Made by a program: the position numbers and the translations under genes. DNA of 44,755 bases. Origin: Candidatus Thalassarchaeaceae archaeon (GTDB taxonomy: Archaea; Thermoplasmatota; Poseidoniia; Poseidoniales; Thalassarchaeaceae). The DNA is taken from the NCBI GenBank assembly GCA_029250665.1, contig JAQXEV010000006.1:1-44755 (forward strand), given 5' to 3'. This document shows positions 26,771 through 35,390 of the stretch, piece after piece (position 1 is the first letter of the stretch; every line of letters begins with the position of its first letter). Below the pieces are notes generated by a model, which saw only the letters and a program-made list of their open reading frames with translations, made no database searches and had not been told where the DNA came from.

Positions 26771-29431
26771 TCAGCGATTACGAAGACGCTCACCGGAGCG
26801 AAATGTCCGCCAGATTTCGCGGACTTGGGTTTCTGTAATTCCTTCGACTTGACGTAGTTCATCTTCGTCTGCCCAGACTAGACCTGCGATGGTTCCGAAT
26901 CGGTTGAGTAGACGGGTTGCGAGGTCTTCGTCGACGCTGGGAATAGCGACGAGCAGGGTGATTGCGCCTGTGCGCTCGTCGTCTTCACTGCCGCGGAGTT
27001 GGCGGGCAGCGGCAGCGGCTTGGGTTACGGGATCAGTCCAGAATTCTGGTTTGACCGCCTCTAACCTATCTCGCGCGTGAGGAGTAAGTCCGTCAAGCAT
27101 CGATTCTTCGCGGCGCGATGCGACCGTGAGGAATCTGGCTGTTTCTGCCCCATCTTTCGTAGTGACCACAGGGATTCCGAAGTCGAGTGCGAGAGTAGTG
27201 AGTGCTCCCATCAGTGCGTGGGGGTGGACTCTGGGGGAGCGGAACAGTCCTTCTCCCTCGATTAGTAGCAGACTTCTGGGGGCTGCTCCGACTAGTCTGC
27301 TCGCTTGTTCGAGGAGCCTGCCGTCGACGAGTGAGTCGACGAAGTCTCTGACAGTTTTCCGCTCAACTAGGATTCGCTCGCCGATACGAAAGTCACCCGT
27401 CTCGAGACGGTCGATTCGGACCTCAGTCCCTAATGCCTTCAATCGTGCCACTACGGCGCTGTTGAGTTCTCTATCATCGGCTGTAACCGTTGCTCCGGGG
27501 ACATCGGGTAGGCTATCTTCAAGGTCGATTAAATCTTGTGCGGCTGAGACTGGGTGTTTTGTCTCTTCAGGAGGCTTTGGATAGCTCTTACTTGGTGGGT
27601 TGGAAGGGCTTGATTCTTTTTCGCGTATGTGGGGTGTTTGTCCTCCCGCTGTTTTCTGCTTCTTTAGGACAACATCCTCACGCTGTGCTGGGAAATTTTC
27701 GAGACCGGTTTGCCCCCTCGGTCTGAATGTGGATGGGGGGATTATTCGAGGCTCTGCTGCAGTCTCTGTGGTCTCAGGCTGCTGCTGCTCACTGAGTTCC
27801 GGGCGATGTGCCTCTCGTATGCTTCGGACAAACTCAGCAGCAGGAGTTATTTCGTCTTCGATTATTACTCGGAACTGAGCCAAATTTGAGAGATCAAGAT
27901 GGCCACTACGAGCCAATTTTCTTCGAACTCTGCCGACTGCTCGGTACATGTTTTCTTCACGTCGAAGGGCGGCTGCACGCGCTCCTTCATCACGAGTATC
28001 TTCGGCTATCAAGACGACAACATCTCCATCGCGATGACGGCCGGTTCGACCCCGGCGCTGGATATTACGAATTTCGCTAGGTACCGGCTCGTAGAATATC
28101 ACGAGATCGGCACTAGGAATGTCAAGTCCTTCCTCGCCGACGCTCGTAGCAATCAGTATGTTTCCTTCGCCCGAGCGGAACGATTCGATGCGACTGACCT
28201 GCTGCTTTGGTGTCAGGCCTTTCCCACTTCCTCGCTTGCTTTGGCCGATGAATTGGATTGGCTTGGCACCTTCGAGGTTCTCCAATGCTGTATCTAGGGC
28301 TGTCACTGAATCTCTGAAGGTCGCGAAGACGATGATTCGGGATTCGGGGTCGCGGCGCAGCCTTTCTCTTACTAGTCGCCGGACTGCGCCGACCTTACTG
28401 TGAATCTCGCCGATTTCAGCGAGGCTCGCTCGTAGGTCTCTGACTCGCGGGTCACGGAGAAGATTGCGCGTGTTCTTCTTCTCTGAGTCCGCACCGCTCT
28501 CCTTTCGGTCGAGGAATTCTCGAGCGGCAGCGGTACCTTGGCAGAGAAGGTGGTTGATCAAGTGGTGAAGGGACATCGCCAATCCGATTCTGCTCATCGA
28601 TCCGTAGGCGTCCGACTCCCCTCTGCGAATCGCGACATTCGCTCTCTCCATCGCATTGGCAAGTCCAGAATGAGAGGCAGGCCCTGGCAGGACATATCTG
28701 CCGAGCCGACGCTCTCGGTCGACGATACTCTCCTGCCAACGAACGAAAGGCTCCGCAAGTTCTCGAATTTCGTTCGGAACTTTGACTCGTAATTCCTCAA
28801 TATCGAGATTTGCGAGGTGTTCTGTGAGCATCTCATCGCTTGAACTACGCATGTGGATTCGCTCTACTGCAAGCCTCTGACAAATTTCTTCGACTTTCTC
28901 AGTCTTCGATCCCGGGCTCGCAGTCATCCCAAGAATCAGTGGATCAGCAGCGATCCCGAGATAGAGATCGGCAACTTGTGCTTCGCCACGTTGCCCTGTC
29001 GCGTGATGCGCCTCGTCAATTACCAATACACAACAGTCGTTCAGATCCAACACACCCCTAGTCACATCGTTACGAACCACTTGAGGTGTTGAGACGATGA
29101 GGCGACTCTTCTGCCACATTCCGTCTCGCTTCGATGCAGGTATCGCTCCGCTCATTGCGATAGGTTCGATTGTTTCGTCCTTGAACACAGCTTGCAAATC
29201 ATCGAGATGTTGCTTCACAAGAGCTACTGTCGGCGCGATCATCAGCGCCCAGCCATCAGAGCGCTGTAGCATTTCGGCCATAACCATCCAAGCAACGGCG
29301 GTCTTTCCTGCCGCTGTCGGGAGCACAAGAAGGGTCGAACCAGACAGCGCTACATCGACTGCCTCTAGTTGATACGCTCGGGCTTCAATGACCTCGTCAC
29401 GAAGCCCATCATGCTGTAGCCTCGCGCTCAT
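26771..29431 (-). CDS. hef: Hef helicase-nuclease (XPF/FANCM-type)
   Basis: 886 residues. N-terminal SF2 helicase: Walker A PTAAGKT (~39-45), DEAH box VIDEAHHATG, SxTAS-like GMTASPGS, and motif VI QRRGRTGRH. A basic, Pro-rich linker (~570-640) follows. The C-terminal XPF/ERCC4 nuclease has TADDRE, GDFRIGERILVERKTVRDF with the metal-binding Asp and the ERKxxxD signature, and then tandem helix-hairpin-helix elements ending near the C-terminus (LLNRFGTIAGLVWADEDELR). Hef acts on stalled replication forks and other branched DNA. It is convergent with the HdrB-like gene (5 bp between stops) and divergent from the ribosomal-protein cluster. Confidence 0.95.
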   Translation of the reverse strand: MSARLQHDGLRDEVIEARAYQLEAVDVALSGSTLLVLPTAAGKTAVAWMVMAEMLQRSDGWALMIAPTVALVKQHLDDLQAVFKDETIEPIAMSGAIPASKRDGMWQKSRLIVSTPQVVRNDVTRGVLDLNDCCVLVIDEAHHATGQRGEAQVADLYLGIAADPLILGMTASPGSKTEKVEEICQRLAVERIHMRSSSDEMLTEHLANLDIEELRVKVPNEIRELAEPFVRWQESIVDRERRLGRYVLPGPASHSGLANAMERANVAIRRGESDAYGSMSRIGLAMSLHHLINHLLCQGTAAAREFLDRKESGADSEKKNTRNLLRDPRVRDLRASLAEIGEIHSKVGAVRRLVRERLRRDPESRIIVFATFRDSVTALDTALENLEGAKPIQFIGQSKRGSGKGLTPKQQVSRIESFRSGEGNILIATSVGEEGLDIPSADLVIFYEPVPSEIRNIQRRGRTGRHRDGDVVVLIAEDTRDEGARAAALRREENMYRAVGRVRRKLARSGHLDLSNLAQFRVIIEDEITPAAEFVRSIREAHRPELSEQQQPETTETAAEPRIIPPSTFRPRGQTGLENFPAQREDVVLKKQKTAGGQTPHIREKESSPSNPPSKSYPKPPEETKHPVSAAQDLIDLEDSLPDVPGATVTADDRELNSAVVARLKALGTEVRIDRLETGDFRIGERILVERKTVRDFVDSLVDGRLLEQASRLVGAAPRSLLLIEGEGLFRSPRVHPHALMGALTTLALDFGIPVVTTKDGAETARFLTVASRREESMLDGLTPHARDRLEAVKPEFWTDPVTQAAAAARQLRGSEDDERTGAITLLVAIPSVDEDLATRLLNRFGTIAGLVWADEDELRQVEGITETQVREIWRTFRSGERLRNR

Positions 29432-29724
29432 GGGCCAATCGATTCGAAGTCAGGGTTCTAAATCGTTGCACTGACCCCATGGTTCACTTACACCCCTTGG
29501 GGGTGCAAACGGGCCCTGCCCGATTCGTTCATATAGGGCACGGAAGTCGCAAGGCCGCTCACTACGTGAGGTACCAGACACCACAGGGCTCTGCTCAAGT
29601 ATCCCGGACTGCCGATCTCCAATCGGAAATCGGCTTTCGGTGTCACGGTTCCTCCCTAACGTGGTGGCCCGGTTCGAATCCGCTTCGGCGGCAAACTTTC
29701 CGGTAAATACTGGAGGACATACAA
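29432..29724 (+). other. Non-coding spacer with hairpins and a tRNA T-arm-like segment upstream of uL3
   Basis: No convincing gene. Elements seen: a near-palindrome CACCCC-TTG-GGGGTG (29491-29505); a TATA-like TCATATAG (29529-29536); the hairpin GCCGAT...ATCGGC / CCGAT-CTCCA-ATCGG (29611-29634); a stem CACGGTT/AACGTG with one bulged G (29644-29662); and CCGGTTCGAATCCG (29669-29682), which looks like a tRNA T-loop. About 25 bp after the TATA-like element, GCCGC (29554) could pair with GCGGC (29688-29692). A full cloverleaf could not be built. It may be a structured leader for the ribosomal operon or a divergent small RNA. Confidence 0.4.
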
Positions 29725-30801
29725 ATGGCTGACCGACATAACCCCAAGAGGGGTAGCATGGGCTTTAGCCCTCGAAAGAGGGCGATTCGACCTTATGGAA
29801 GGATTACTTCCTGGCCCGAGACGGAATCAAGTGAGATTCGTATTCAGGGATTCGCTGGTTGGAAGGCTGGCATGACTCACGTTCTAATGCGGGACACCAA
29901 CCCTACCTCCACCTCCGCCGGTCAAGAGGTACGCAAGGCAGTCACCGTCGTAGAGGTTCCTCCAATGAAGGTCTTAGCCGTCCGCGGCTACCACATGACT
30001 CCCTATGGAATGCAGACTGCTGGTGAGGTTTGGGCTGACTCTACTGCTAGCCCAGATGGTCTTCACCCGCGCTTCGCTAACCAGACTCGTGGCGAGCGAG
30101 ATGCAGAGGAAGGACGCAAGCCAGCGAAGCGCGCTGGACGTCTTCCAAACCGTGATGGCGAGACCAATGATGATTCCTTTGAAGCCCTCTCTAACTCGAA
30201 CCTTTGTGAGGTTCGCCTCATTGTCGCTACCCAACCTTCGATGGTAAAGAGCGTTCCATCCAAGACACCCGAAATCATGGAGGTCGGTCTTGTTGGCGGA
30301 GGTAACGATGCCAAGCTTGAGTGGGCAAAAGAGCGACTCGGTGGCGAGGTTACCGTTGCAGATGTATATGCCTCTGGTCAGGAGATTGACGTAGTCGGTA
30401 TCACCAAGGGTAAAGGATTCCAAGGTGTAATCAAGCGATTCGGCGTCAAGCTTCTGAGCCACAAGAACTCGAAGAGGCGCCGACAGATCGGTAACATGGG
30501 TGACTTCGGAACAGGTTACGTCCGCAAGACAATCCGCCAAGCCGGTCAGATGGGATACCATCAGCGAACCGAGCTCAACAAGCGTGTTCTTCGTATCTCC
30601 AACCCCGATGAGTCTGATGTGACTCCAGCCGGTGGCTTCCTCCATTACGGAGAGGTCACCAATCCATACATGATTATCCAAGGCAGTCTGCCAGGTCCTG
30701 CGAAGCGCCTCTTGCGCTTCCGTGACCCGGTTCGCCCGAAGTCGAAACTGCACGAGGTCGATTTGACCTATGTCAGTACCTCGAGCAAGCAGGGAGTGTG
30801 A
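29725..30801 (+). CDS. rpl3: Ribosomal protein uL3
   Basis: 358 residues; 50S protein lining the peptidyl-transferase entrance. Family signatures: FAGWKAGMTHVLMRD near the N-terminus, then GITKGKGFQGVIKRFGVK and NMGDFGTGYVRKTIRQAGQMG in the core, and a C-terminal PGPAKRLLRFRDPVRP. It starts the plus-strand S10/spc cluster, as in most archaea; TGGAGGACATACAAATG provides a strong ribosome binding site. Slightly longer than the ~335-residue archaeal norm because of a charged insert (residues ~120-155, ERDAEEGRKPAKRAGR). Confidence 0.97.
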   Translation: MADRHNPKRGSMGFSPRKRAIRPYGRITSWPETESSEIRIQGFAGWKAGMTHVLMRDTNPTSTSAGQEVRKAVTVVEVPPMKVLAVRGYHMTPYGMQTAGEVWADSTASPDGLHPRFANQTRGERDAEEGRKPAKRAGRLPNRDGETNDDSFEALSNSNLCEVRLIVATQPSMVKSVPSKTPEIMEVGLVGGGNDAKLEWAKERLGGEVTVADVYASGQEIDVVGITKGKGFQGVIKRFGVKLLSHKNSKRRRQIGNMGDFGTGYVRKTIRQAGQMGYHQRTELNKRVLRISNPDESDVTPAGGFLHYGEVTNPYMIIQGSLPGPAKRLLRFRDPVRPKSKLHEVDLTYVSTSSKQGV

Positions 30802-30805
30802 TTAG

Positions 30806-31684
30806 ATGAAGACAAAGTCGTACAATCTGGTTAACACCGTCGAGCAAGAAGAGATGGACGCAGGTCTGCTCGCCGAGATCTACGAGGTCGAGGCGAAGGA
30901 TGGCAAGTCTTTCACCCTTCCAGATGTTTTCGAATCCGAAATCCGAGAGGATCTGATTCGTCGAGCCGTGCTCGCGAGTCGAGCTAACCGTCGTCAGGCC
31001 TACGGCCACCGCGAGCACGATGGAAAGCGCAAGCCACAACCTGGAATGAAGCACTCCGTCGAATGGTGGGGCAAGGGTCGAGGTGTCTCGCGTATCATGC
31101 GTAAGGCTGGACAGCGCACAGGTGCTCAGAACCCACACACACGCGGCGGACGCCGCGCTCATGGACCGATGGTCGCTAAGGACTGGTCACAGAAGATCAA
31201 CAGCAAGGAAAACGGCGTCGCTCGTAATTCCGCTATCGCTGCAACCGCTGACGCCGATATGGTCGCGGCCCGCGGCCACCGATTCGGTGATGGCGTCCGC
31301 TTCCCAATCGTCATCGATGGATATGTCGAGAGCCGAGATGGTGGCGACGAGAAGTATGATGTCGAGAATCTACCTCTACAGTATTCGACCCGCAAGTTCG
31401 TCGCTATGATGGACGGGCTCGGACTCGGTGATGACCTCGAGCGCGCTCGTACTGGCCGTGGCATCCGTGCCGGCAAGGGTACTATGCGTGGCCGCAAGTA
31501 TCGCACTCCGAAGAGCATCCTTCTAGTGGTCGCTCAGACCGATGGTCTCGCGAAGGCTGCTCGTAACATACCTGGCGTCGACGTTGTCGCCGCCAAGGAC
31601 CTCTCTGCAGAAGATCTCGCACCCGGCGGAGACGCTGGAAGACTCACCGTCTGGACTAAGGCGGCGATAGGAGCGCTGGAGTGA
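30806..31684 (+). CDS. rpl4: Ribosomal protein uL4
   Basis: 292 residues; 50S protein whose long loop reaches the exit tunnel. The loop is recognisable: GMKHSVEWWGKGRGVSRIMR and RTGAQNPHTRGGRRAHGP, with archaeal/eukaryotic-type features. The globular part has ARGHRFG and LPLQYSTRKFVAMMDGLG, then GRKYRTPKSILLVV. It begins 4 bp after the uL3 stop and its stop overlaps the uL23 upstream region (GAGTGATTCCCATG), implying one transcript. Confidence 0.97.
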   Translation: MKTKSYNLVNTVEQEEMDAGLLAEIYEVEAKDGKSFTLPDVFESEIREDLIRRAVLASRANRRQAYGHREHDGKRKPQPGMKHSVEWWGKGRGVSRIMRKAGQRTGAQNPHTRGGRRAHGPMVAKDWSQKINSKENGVARNSAIAATADADMVAARGHRFGDGVRFPIVIDGYVESRDGGDEKYDVENLPLQYSTRKFVAMMDGLGLGDDLERARTGRGIRAGKGTMRGRKYRTPKSILLVVAQTDGLAKAARNIPGVDVVAAKDLSAEDLAPGGDAGRLTVWTKAAIGALE

Positions 31685-31689
31685 TTCCC

Positions 31690-31980
31690 ATGACTGACCC
31701 ATACAGTATCATTCAGATGCCTTGGATCACTGAGAAGACTCTCGAGGCTCGCCGTGTCTCAAACGAAGACGGTAGTTACCGTGAGAACAACAACAGGATC
31801 GAGTTCATCGTTCGCCGCGAGGCAACAAAGGCTCAGATTAAGGCGGCTGTCGAGGAACTCCTCGACGTTCAGGTCGCCAAAGTCAACACGAAGATCACAA
31901 TCACCGGTAAGCACGCCTCAGTGCGGCTTGCCGACGGCTACGATGCGGAGGATGCAGCGCTCAAGCTCGGAGCGTTCTGA
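31690..31980 (+). CDS. rpl23: Ribosomal protein uL23
   Basis: 96 residues from the ATG at 31690; a GTG at 31681 overlapping the uL4 stop is less likely. It binds 23S rRNA at the exit-tunnel rim, where SRP docks. Family features: MPWITEKTLEAR, NRIEFIVRREATKAQIKAAVEELLDVQVAKVNT (strand-helix-strand), and the C-terminal DAEDAALKLGAF. Length is normal for archaea. It is followed by tandem TGA codons (31978-31983), the second of which starts a TGAGGTGAT Shine-Dalgarno for uL2. Confidence 0.96.
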   Translation: MTDPYSIIQMPWITEKTLEARRVSNEDGSYRENNNRIEFIVRREATKAQIKAAVEELLDVQVAKVNTKITITGKHASVRLADGYDAEDAALKLGAF

Positions 31981-31992
31981 TGAGGTGATATC

Positions 31993-32709
31993 ATGGGTAA
32001 GCGAACACGTTCACAACGCCGCGGATCGAGTCCAAAGAACAGGGTCTCGAGCCACCGGTTCCCAGCAGCTAACCGCCTTCCGCGTGTTAGCGAGAAGATG
32101 GGCGAGGTCACCGACCTCGTGCATAGTGCGGCTCACACCGCTCCTCTCGCGCGCGTGAAATTTGAAGACGGCACAACCGCTCACATTGCCGCACCCGAGG
32201 GAATCTCCGTCGGTCAAGAATTGGCCTTTGGTGACAATGTCAGCCTACGGCCGGGCAATGTTACGAAGCTCTCGGAGATTCCTGAAGGAACTCCAATCTG
32301 TAATGTAGAGTCACGCCCAGGAGATGGCGGAAAGTTTGCTCGCTCCGGCGGCAACTCCGCGACTCTTGAGACCCGCATGGGTGAGAAGGTCCGCGTCCGT
32401 CTACCAAGTGGGTCACTGAAGGATCTACCAGCAACTTGCCGAGCCACCATCGGTGTGCTCGGCGGCCACGGCCGCACCGAGAAGCCTCTGATGAAGGCCG
32501 GTGCAGCACACTACCGCGCTAAGGCGCGAGGAAAGCTCTACCCAACCGTCAGCGGTGTCGCGATGAACCCTGTCGATCACCCCCACGGTGGTGGAAACCA
32601 CCAGGCGGTCCACGGACCGAACTCTGTGAGTCGCAATGCGCCTCCGGGCCAGAAGGTTGGACACATCGCTCCGCGCCGAACTGGGCGCGGAAGGACGAGG
32701 GAGCAGTGA
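31993..32709 (+). CDS. rpl2: Ribosomal protein uL2
   Basis: 238 residues; 50S protein needed for subunit association and peptidyl-transferase activity. The key histidine segment GVAMNPVDHPHGGG is intact near residue 190. Also seen: the N-terminal GKRTRSQRRG, SGGNSATLETRMG, and the basic end APRRTGRGRTREQ. The Shine-Dalgarno GAGGTGAT is 7 nt before the ATG. No insertion or loss relative to the archaeal family. Confidence 0.97.
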   Translation: MGKRTRSQRRGSSPKNRVSSHRFPAANRLPRVSEKMGEVTDLVHSAAHTAPLARVKFEDGTTAHIAAPEGISVGQELAFGDNVSLRPGNVTKLSEIPEGTPICNVESRPGDGGKFARSGGNSATLETRMGEKVRVRLPSGSLKDLPATCRATIGVLGGHGRTEKPLMKAGAAHYRAKARGKLYPTVSGVAMNPVDHPHGGGNHQAVHGPNSVSRNAPPGQKVGHIAPRRTGRGRTREQ

Positions 32710-32719
32710 GGTGTGAGTT

Positions 32720-33220
32720 ATGGCACGTAAATCAAAGAAAATGTTCCGCTCTCCAAAGCTCGCTCGCCGTCAGGCTCGCAAGCGTCGCTCAACAATCGCT
32801 GAGCGCCGCAAGAAGCAGTTCCTTTGGCGCGGTATGACGATGGAGGAGCTAATTGCTCTTCCACTCTATCCTCCAGAGGACGAACCCGATGCTCCATGCA
32901 TCGCTACTCTCATGCCTTCGCGCGCGAAGAGATCTCTGTCCCGCGGATTGTCTGAGGAATCTGAGAAGTTCCTTGAGAAGGTTCGCGAGCACGGCGGCTC
33001 AAAGATGGTCAAGACCCATTGCCGCAGTATGTACATTCTACCAGAAATGGTTGGCACTACAATTGGAGTCCACAACGGCCGTGACTTCGTCAAGGTCGAA
33101 GTGATTCCAGAGATGATTGGACACGCATTAGGAGAATTTGCTCCAACTCGCCGCTCAGTTACGCACACCGGACCTGGTGTGGGTGCTACCCGGTCGAGTA
33201 AGCACGTGGCATTGAAGTGA
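32720..33220 (+). CDS. rps19: Ribosomal protein uS19
   Basis: 166 residues; 30S head protein. The conserved core includes [44 protein letters not shown], and the C-terminal [28 protein letters not shown]. The N-terminus carries a strongly basic stretch of about 30 residues ([15 protein letters not shown]), making it longer than most archaeal uS19 (~130-150). Its TGA stop is the first three bases of TGAGGTGA, the Shine-Dalgarno of uL22. Confidence 0.97.
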   Translation: MARKSKKMFRSPKLARRQARKRRSTIAERRKKQFLWRGMTMEELIALPLYPPEDEPDAPCIATLMPSRAKRSLSRGLSEESEKFLEKVREHGGSKMVKTHCRSMYILPEMVGTTIGVHNGRDFVKVEVIPEMIGHALGEFAPTRRSVTHTGPGVGATRSSKHVALK

Positions 33221-33229
33221 GGTGAGAAG

Positions 33230-33754
33230 ATGAGTAGAAATTCAGGAAAACCACAATCCGGATACACCCAGTTACTTGAGGGTTCGAACCTTGCTACAGC
33301 TCGCTCGGTAAATGTGGACATGCACCACAAGCACTGCTACCAAATCGCCAAGTTCATTCGTGGAATGAACGCAATGGACGCAATCGAGTACCTCGAGAAG
33401 GTCATGGAAAAGAAGGAAGCAATTCCTTACACTCGCCGCTCCCGAAAGGGCAGGGGTGGAAACACCATGGCTGGTCACCGAAAGGGCAAGATGGGCCCTG
33501 GTCGCTATCCATACAAGGCCTCTATCGAGTTCATCAAGCTGATCAACAGCGCGATGGAAAATGCTCGCCAGCGCTACGATACCATCGACGCTGAGGACAT
33601 GGTTATCACTCACTGCGCCGCACACCGTGGCCAAGTTCACAGCGGTTGGAGGCCACGTGCGCAGGGTCGCGCAACGCCGAAGAACCACTACCAAGTGAAC
33701 CTCGAGATTTTCCTTGAGCACTTTGGCGATGAAGAGGAAGAGGACGAATTCTGA
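33230..33754 (+). CDS. rpl22: Ribosomal protein uL22
   Basis: 174 residues; its beta-hairpin extends into the exit tunnel. Recognised by NVDMHHKHCYQIAKFIRGM, the hairpin segment RGGNTMAGHRKGKMGPGRYP, and the C-terminal RGQVHSGWRPRAQGRATPKN. The archaeal-type length is extended by an acidic tail, GDEEEEDEF. The stop (33752-33754) is embedded in TGAGGTGA, which serves uS3. Confidence 0.96.
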   Translation: MSRNSGKPQSGYTQLLEGSNLATARSVNVDMHHKHCYQIAKFIRGMNAMDAIEYLEKVMEKKEAIPYTRRSRKGRGGNTMAGHRKGKMGPGRYPYKASIEFIKLINSAMENARQRYDTIDAEDMVITHCAAHRGQVHSGWRPRAQGRATPKNHYQVNLEIFLEHFGDEEEEDEF

Positions 33755-33761
33755 GGTGATT

Positions 33762-34619
33762 ATGATGAACAAGACAAACACCATTCATAATATCATCAAC
33801 CGCAATATCGAGCGCCAGCTCGTGCGCGAGTACCTATTGAAGGAGACTGAGCGCGCTGGATTCGGCGGCCTTGAGTTCAACCGAACTCCTGAGGGGACCA
33901 AGGTCACATTGTCGGCTGAGCAAGTCGGTCGTGTCATCGGTCGCCGTGGGAAAATCATCCACGAATTGCAGCGCCGTCTGCAGAATGACTTCAATCTCGA
34001 GAAGCCTCGTCTCGAAGTCAACGAAATCGAAGAGCCTCGCCTGAACGCTCAGGTCATGGCCAGCCGTCTGGCATCTTCCCTAGAGCGCGGCTGGTTCTTC
34101 CGCCGTGCTGGTCACAGCACCTCGCAGAACATCATGGATGCTGGTGCTCGCGGCTGTCTAATCATTCTCTCAGGGAAGATTTCTGGCGCTCGCCACCGAG
34201 TCCAGAAGTTCCAGAAGGGTCACATCAAGTTCTGTGGTGAGACTGCACTCGAATTCATGGACGGAGGCTTCGCGACCGCAGTCAAGAAGCTCGGTACAAT
34301 CGGTTGCACAGTCCGAATCATGCGACCTGGTGTGCGTCTCCCACACGAAATCGACATCGTTCCTCGTGAAGAGTCCGGACTCGGACCAATCGAGGAAGTC
34401 TCAATGCTAGAGATTCCAGATGATGTCGAAGAGACTCCTGTAGTCGACGAGACCGCAGCAGCTGACACCGAAGAGGTCGTCGACAGCGTGGTCGAGAAGA
34501 TTGCTGAGATAGAAGCAGAGGCTGCGGAGGAAGTATCCGAAGAAGCAGTTGAGGCACCATCGGATTCTGTAGACGAAGCCACCGACGAATCAAGCGAAGA
34601 ATCTGAGGGGGGTGAGTGA
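33762..34619 (+). CDS. rps3: Ribosomal protein uS3 with long acidic tail
   Basis: 285 residues from ATG at 33762 (or 284 from 33765); the longer frame beginning inside uL22 is not a plausible start because GAGGTGAT lies just before 33762. KH domain motif VIGRRGKIIHELQRRL near residue 58-73 and the mRNA-entry region GCTVRIMRPGVRLPHEID are intact. After residue ~215 comes a ~65-residue tail almost free of basic residues and rich in Glu, Ala, Val and Ser. Archaeal uS3 often has short acidic tails; this one is long. Confidence 0.96.
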   Translation: MMNKTNTIHNIINRNIERQLVREYLLKETERAGFGGLEFNRTPEGTKVTLSAEQVGRVIGRRGKIIHELQRRLQNDFNLEKPRLEVNEIEEPRLNAQVMASRLASSLERGWFFRRAGHSTSQNIMDAGARGCLIILSGKISGARHRVQKFQKGHIKFCGETALEFMDGGFATAVKKLGTIGCTVRIMRPGVRLPHEIDIVPREESGLGPIEEVSMLEIPDDVEETPVVDETAAADTEEVVDSVVEKIAEIEAEAAEEVSEEAVEAPSDSVDEATDESSEESEGGE

Positions 34620-34621
34620 TT

Positions 34622-34825
34622 ATGGCTCACATCAAGTCAAGAGATCTAGACCAGATGACTCCTGAGCAGCGCGAGCGTCGTCTCTTAGAACTCAAGGAAG
34701 AACTCCTCCAACTCCGCGCTCAACAAGCGCTCGGAGGTTCCTCTTCCAATGCAGGCGCCTACAAGCAAACGCGAAGGAGTATCGCCCGTCTTCTAACCAA
34801 GATGGCCGAGGAGAATAAGGAGTAG
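34622..34825 (+). CDS. rpl29: Ribosomal protein uL29
   Basis: 67 residues from ATG 34622, preceded by GGGGGGTGAGTGATT; the uS3 stop (34617-34619) lies only two bases upstream. Two-helix hairpin typical of uL29: MTPEQRERRLLELKEELLQLR and the second helix YKQTRRSIARLLTKMAEE. It binds 23S rRNA next to uL23 at the exit tunnel. Normal length for archaea. Confidence 0.95.
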   Translation: MAHIKSRDLDQMTPEQRERRLLELKEELLQLRAQQALGGSSSNAGAYKQTRRSIARLLTKMAEENKE

Positions 34826-34831
34826 ACTTGA

Positions 34832-35131
34832 ATGGCTGGCATCTGTAATCTGTGTGGTCTACCGGACGAATTGTGCATTTGCCAAGAAATAGCTAAAGAA
34901 CAACAGAAAGCAATCATTTCAACAGTTAGAAGGAGATATGGAAAAATGGTAACGATGGTAGAGGGAATCGACGATTCCGCAATCGACATCGGCAAGCTTG
35001 CGAAGCTGCTCAAGGGCGCTTGCGCCAGTGGCGGAACCGTCAAGGGACGCACCATTGAACTCCAAGGCGACCACAAGAAGCGTGTCGCCAAGGTCCTACA
35101 ACAGAACGGATACCAAGTGGAGGTGCGCTGA
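34832..35131 (+). CDS. Translation initiation factor aIF1 (SUI1)
   Basis: 99 residues. The N-terminal knuckle CNLCGLPDELCICQEIAKE has two pairs of cysteines and is typical of archaeal aIF1. The SUI1 fold follows, with GIDDSAIDIGKLAKLLKGAC, the basic-loop counterpart GGTVKGRTIELQGDHK, and KVLQQNGYQV. The protein monitors start-codon fidelity on the 30S subunit. It lies between uL29 and Rnp1, its usual archaeal place, and its TGA stop abuts the Rnp1 ATG (TGAATG). Confidence 0.95.
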   Translation: MAGICNLCGLPDELCICQEIAKEQQKAIISTVRRRYGKMVTMVEGIDDSAIDIGKLAKLLKGACASGGTVKGRTIELQGDHKKRVAKVLQQNGYQVEVR

Positions 35132-35389
35132 ATGAGTATCTACCACGCACCTTGGCTCGCTCGCGACATCAGTGTCGTAGAGAGCCACGATCCGACTTTG
35201 GTCGGAGTCACTGGAATGGTCGTCGAAGAAACTCGCAGGACGCTACGCGTCCGCACAATCTCGGGCGAGGTAACACTGCCCAAGAACGTCATCACATTCA
35301 CCATCGATTCGGGAGAGGTAGTTATCGACGGCTCAGCCGTCACCCAACGGCCCGAGGATCGCATCAACCGAAGATACAGGAGGAACTGA
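35132..35389 (+). CDS. rnp1: RNase P protein component 1 (Pop4/Rpp29 family)
   Basis: 85 residues, the usual size. The Sm-like barrel appears as LVGVTGMVVEETRRTLRVRT, then EVTLPKNVITFTID and the C-terminal RPEDRINRRYRRN, all typical of archaeal Rnp1. It binds the RNase P RNA and helps 5' maturation of tRNAs. It starts directly after the aIF1 stop with no spacer and is followed after 1 bp by uS17, so it is tightly embedded in the operon. Confidence 0.95.
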   Translation: MSIYHAPWLARDISVVESHDPTLVGVTGMVVEETRRTLRVRTISGEVTLPKNVITFTIDSGEVVIDGSAVTQRPEDRINRRYRRN

Positions 35390-35390
35390 A

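Noticed and set aside
29554-29693. Possible intron-containing tRNA, from GCCGC... to ...GGCGGCA
   Set aside because: The T-stem has only three pairs, the acceptor mismatches at position 7, and no D-arm or anticodon stem consistent with any isotype could be built. Kept only as an unexplained structured region.
29432-29724. RNase P RNA or SRP RNA in the uL3 upstream spacer
   Set aside because: GGAAGTC at 29542-29548 vaguely resembles the RNase P P4 strand, but the partner strand and other conserved regions are missing, and the SRP helix 8 motifs are absent.
29974-30753. A long minus-strand reading frame of 259 codons opposite uL3
   Set aside because: It is antisense to a certain ribosomal protein, has no family features, and arises from codon bias in the uL3 frame.
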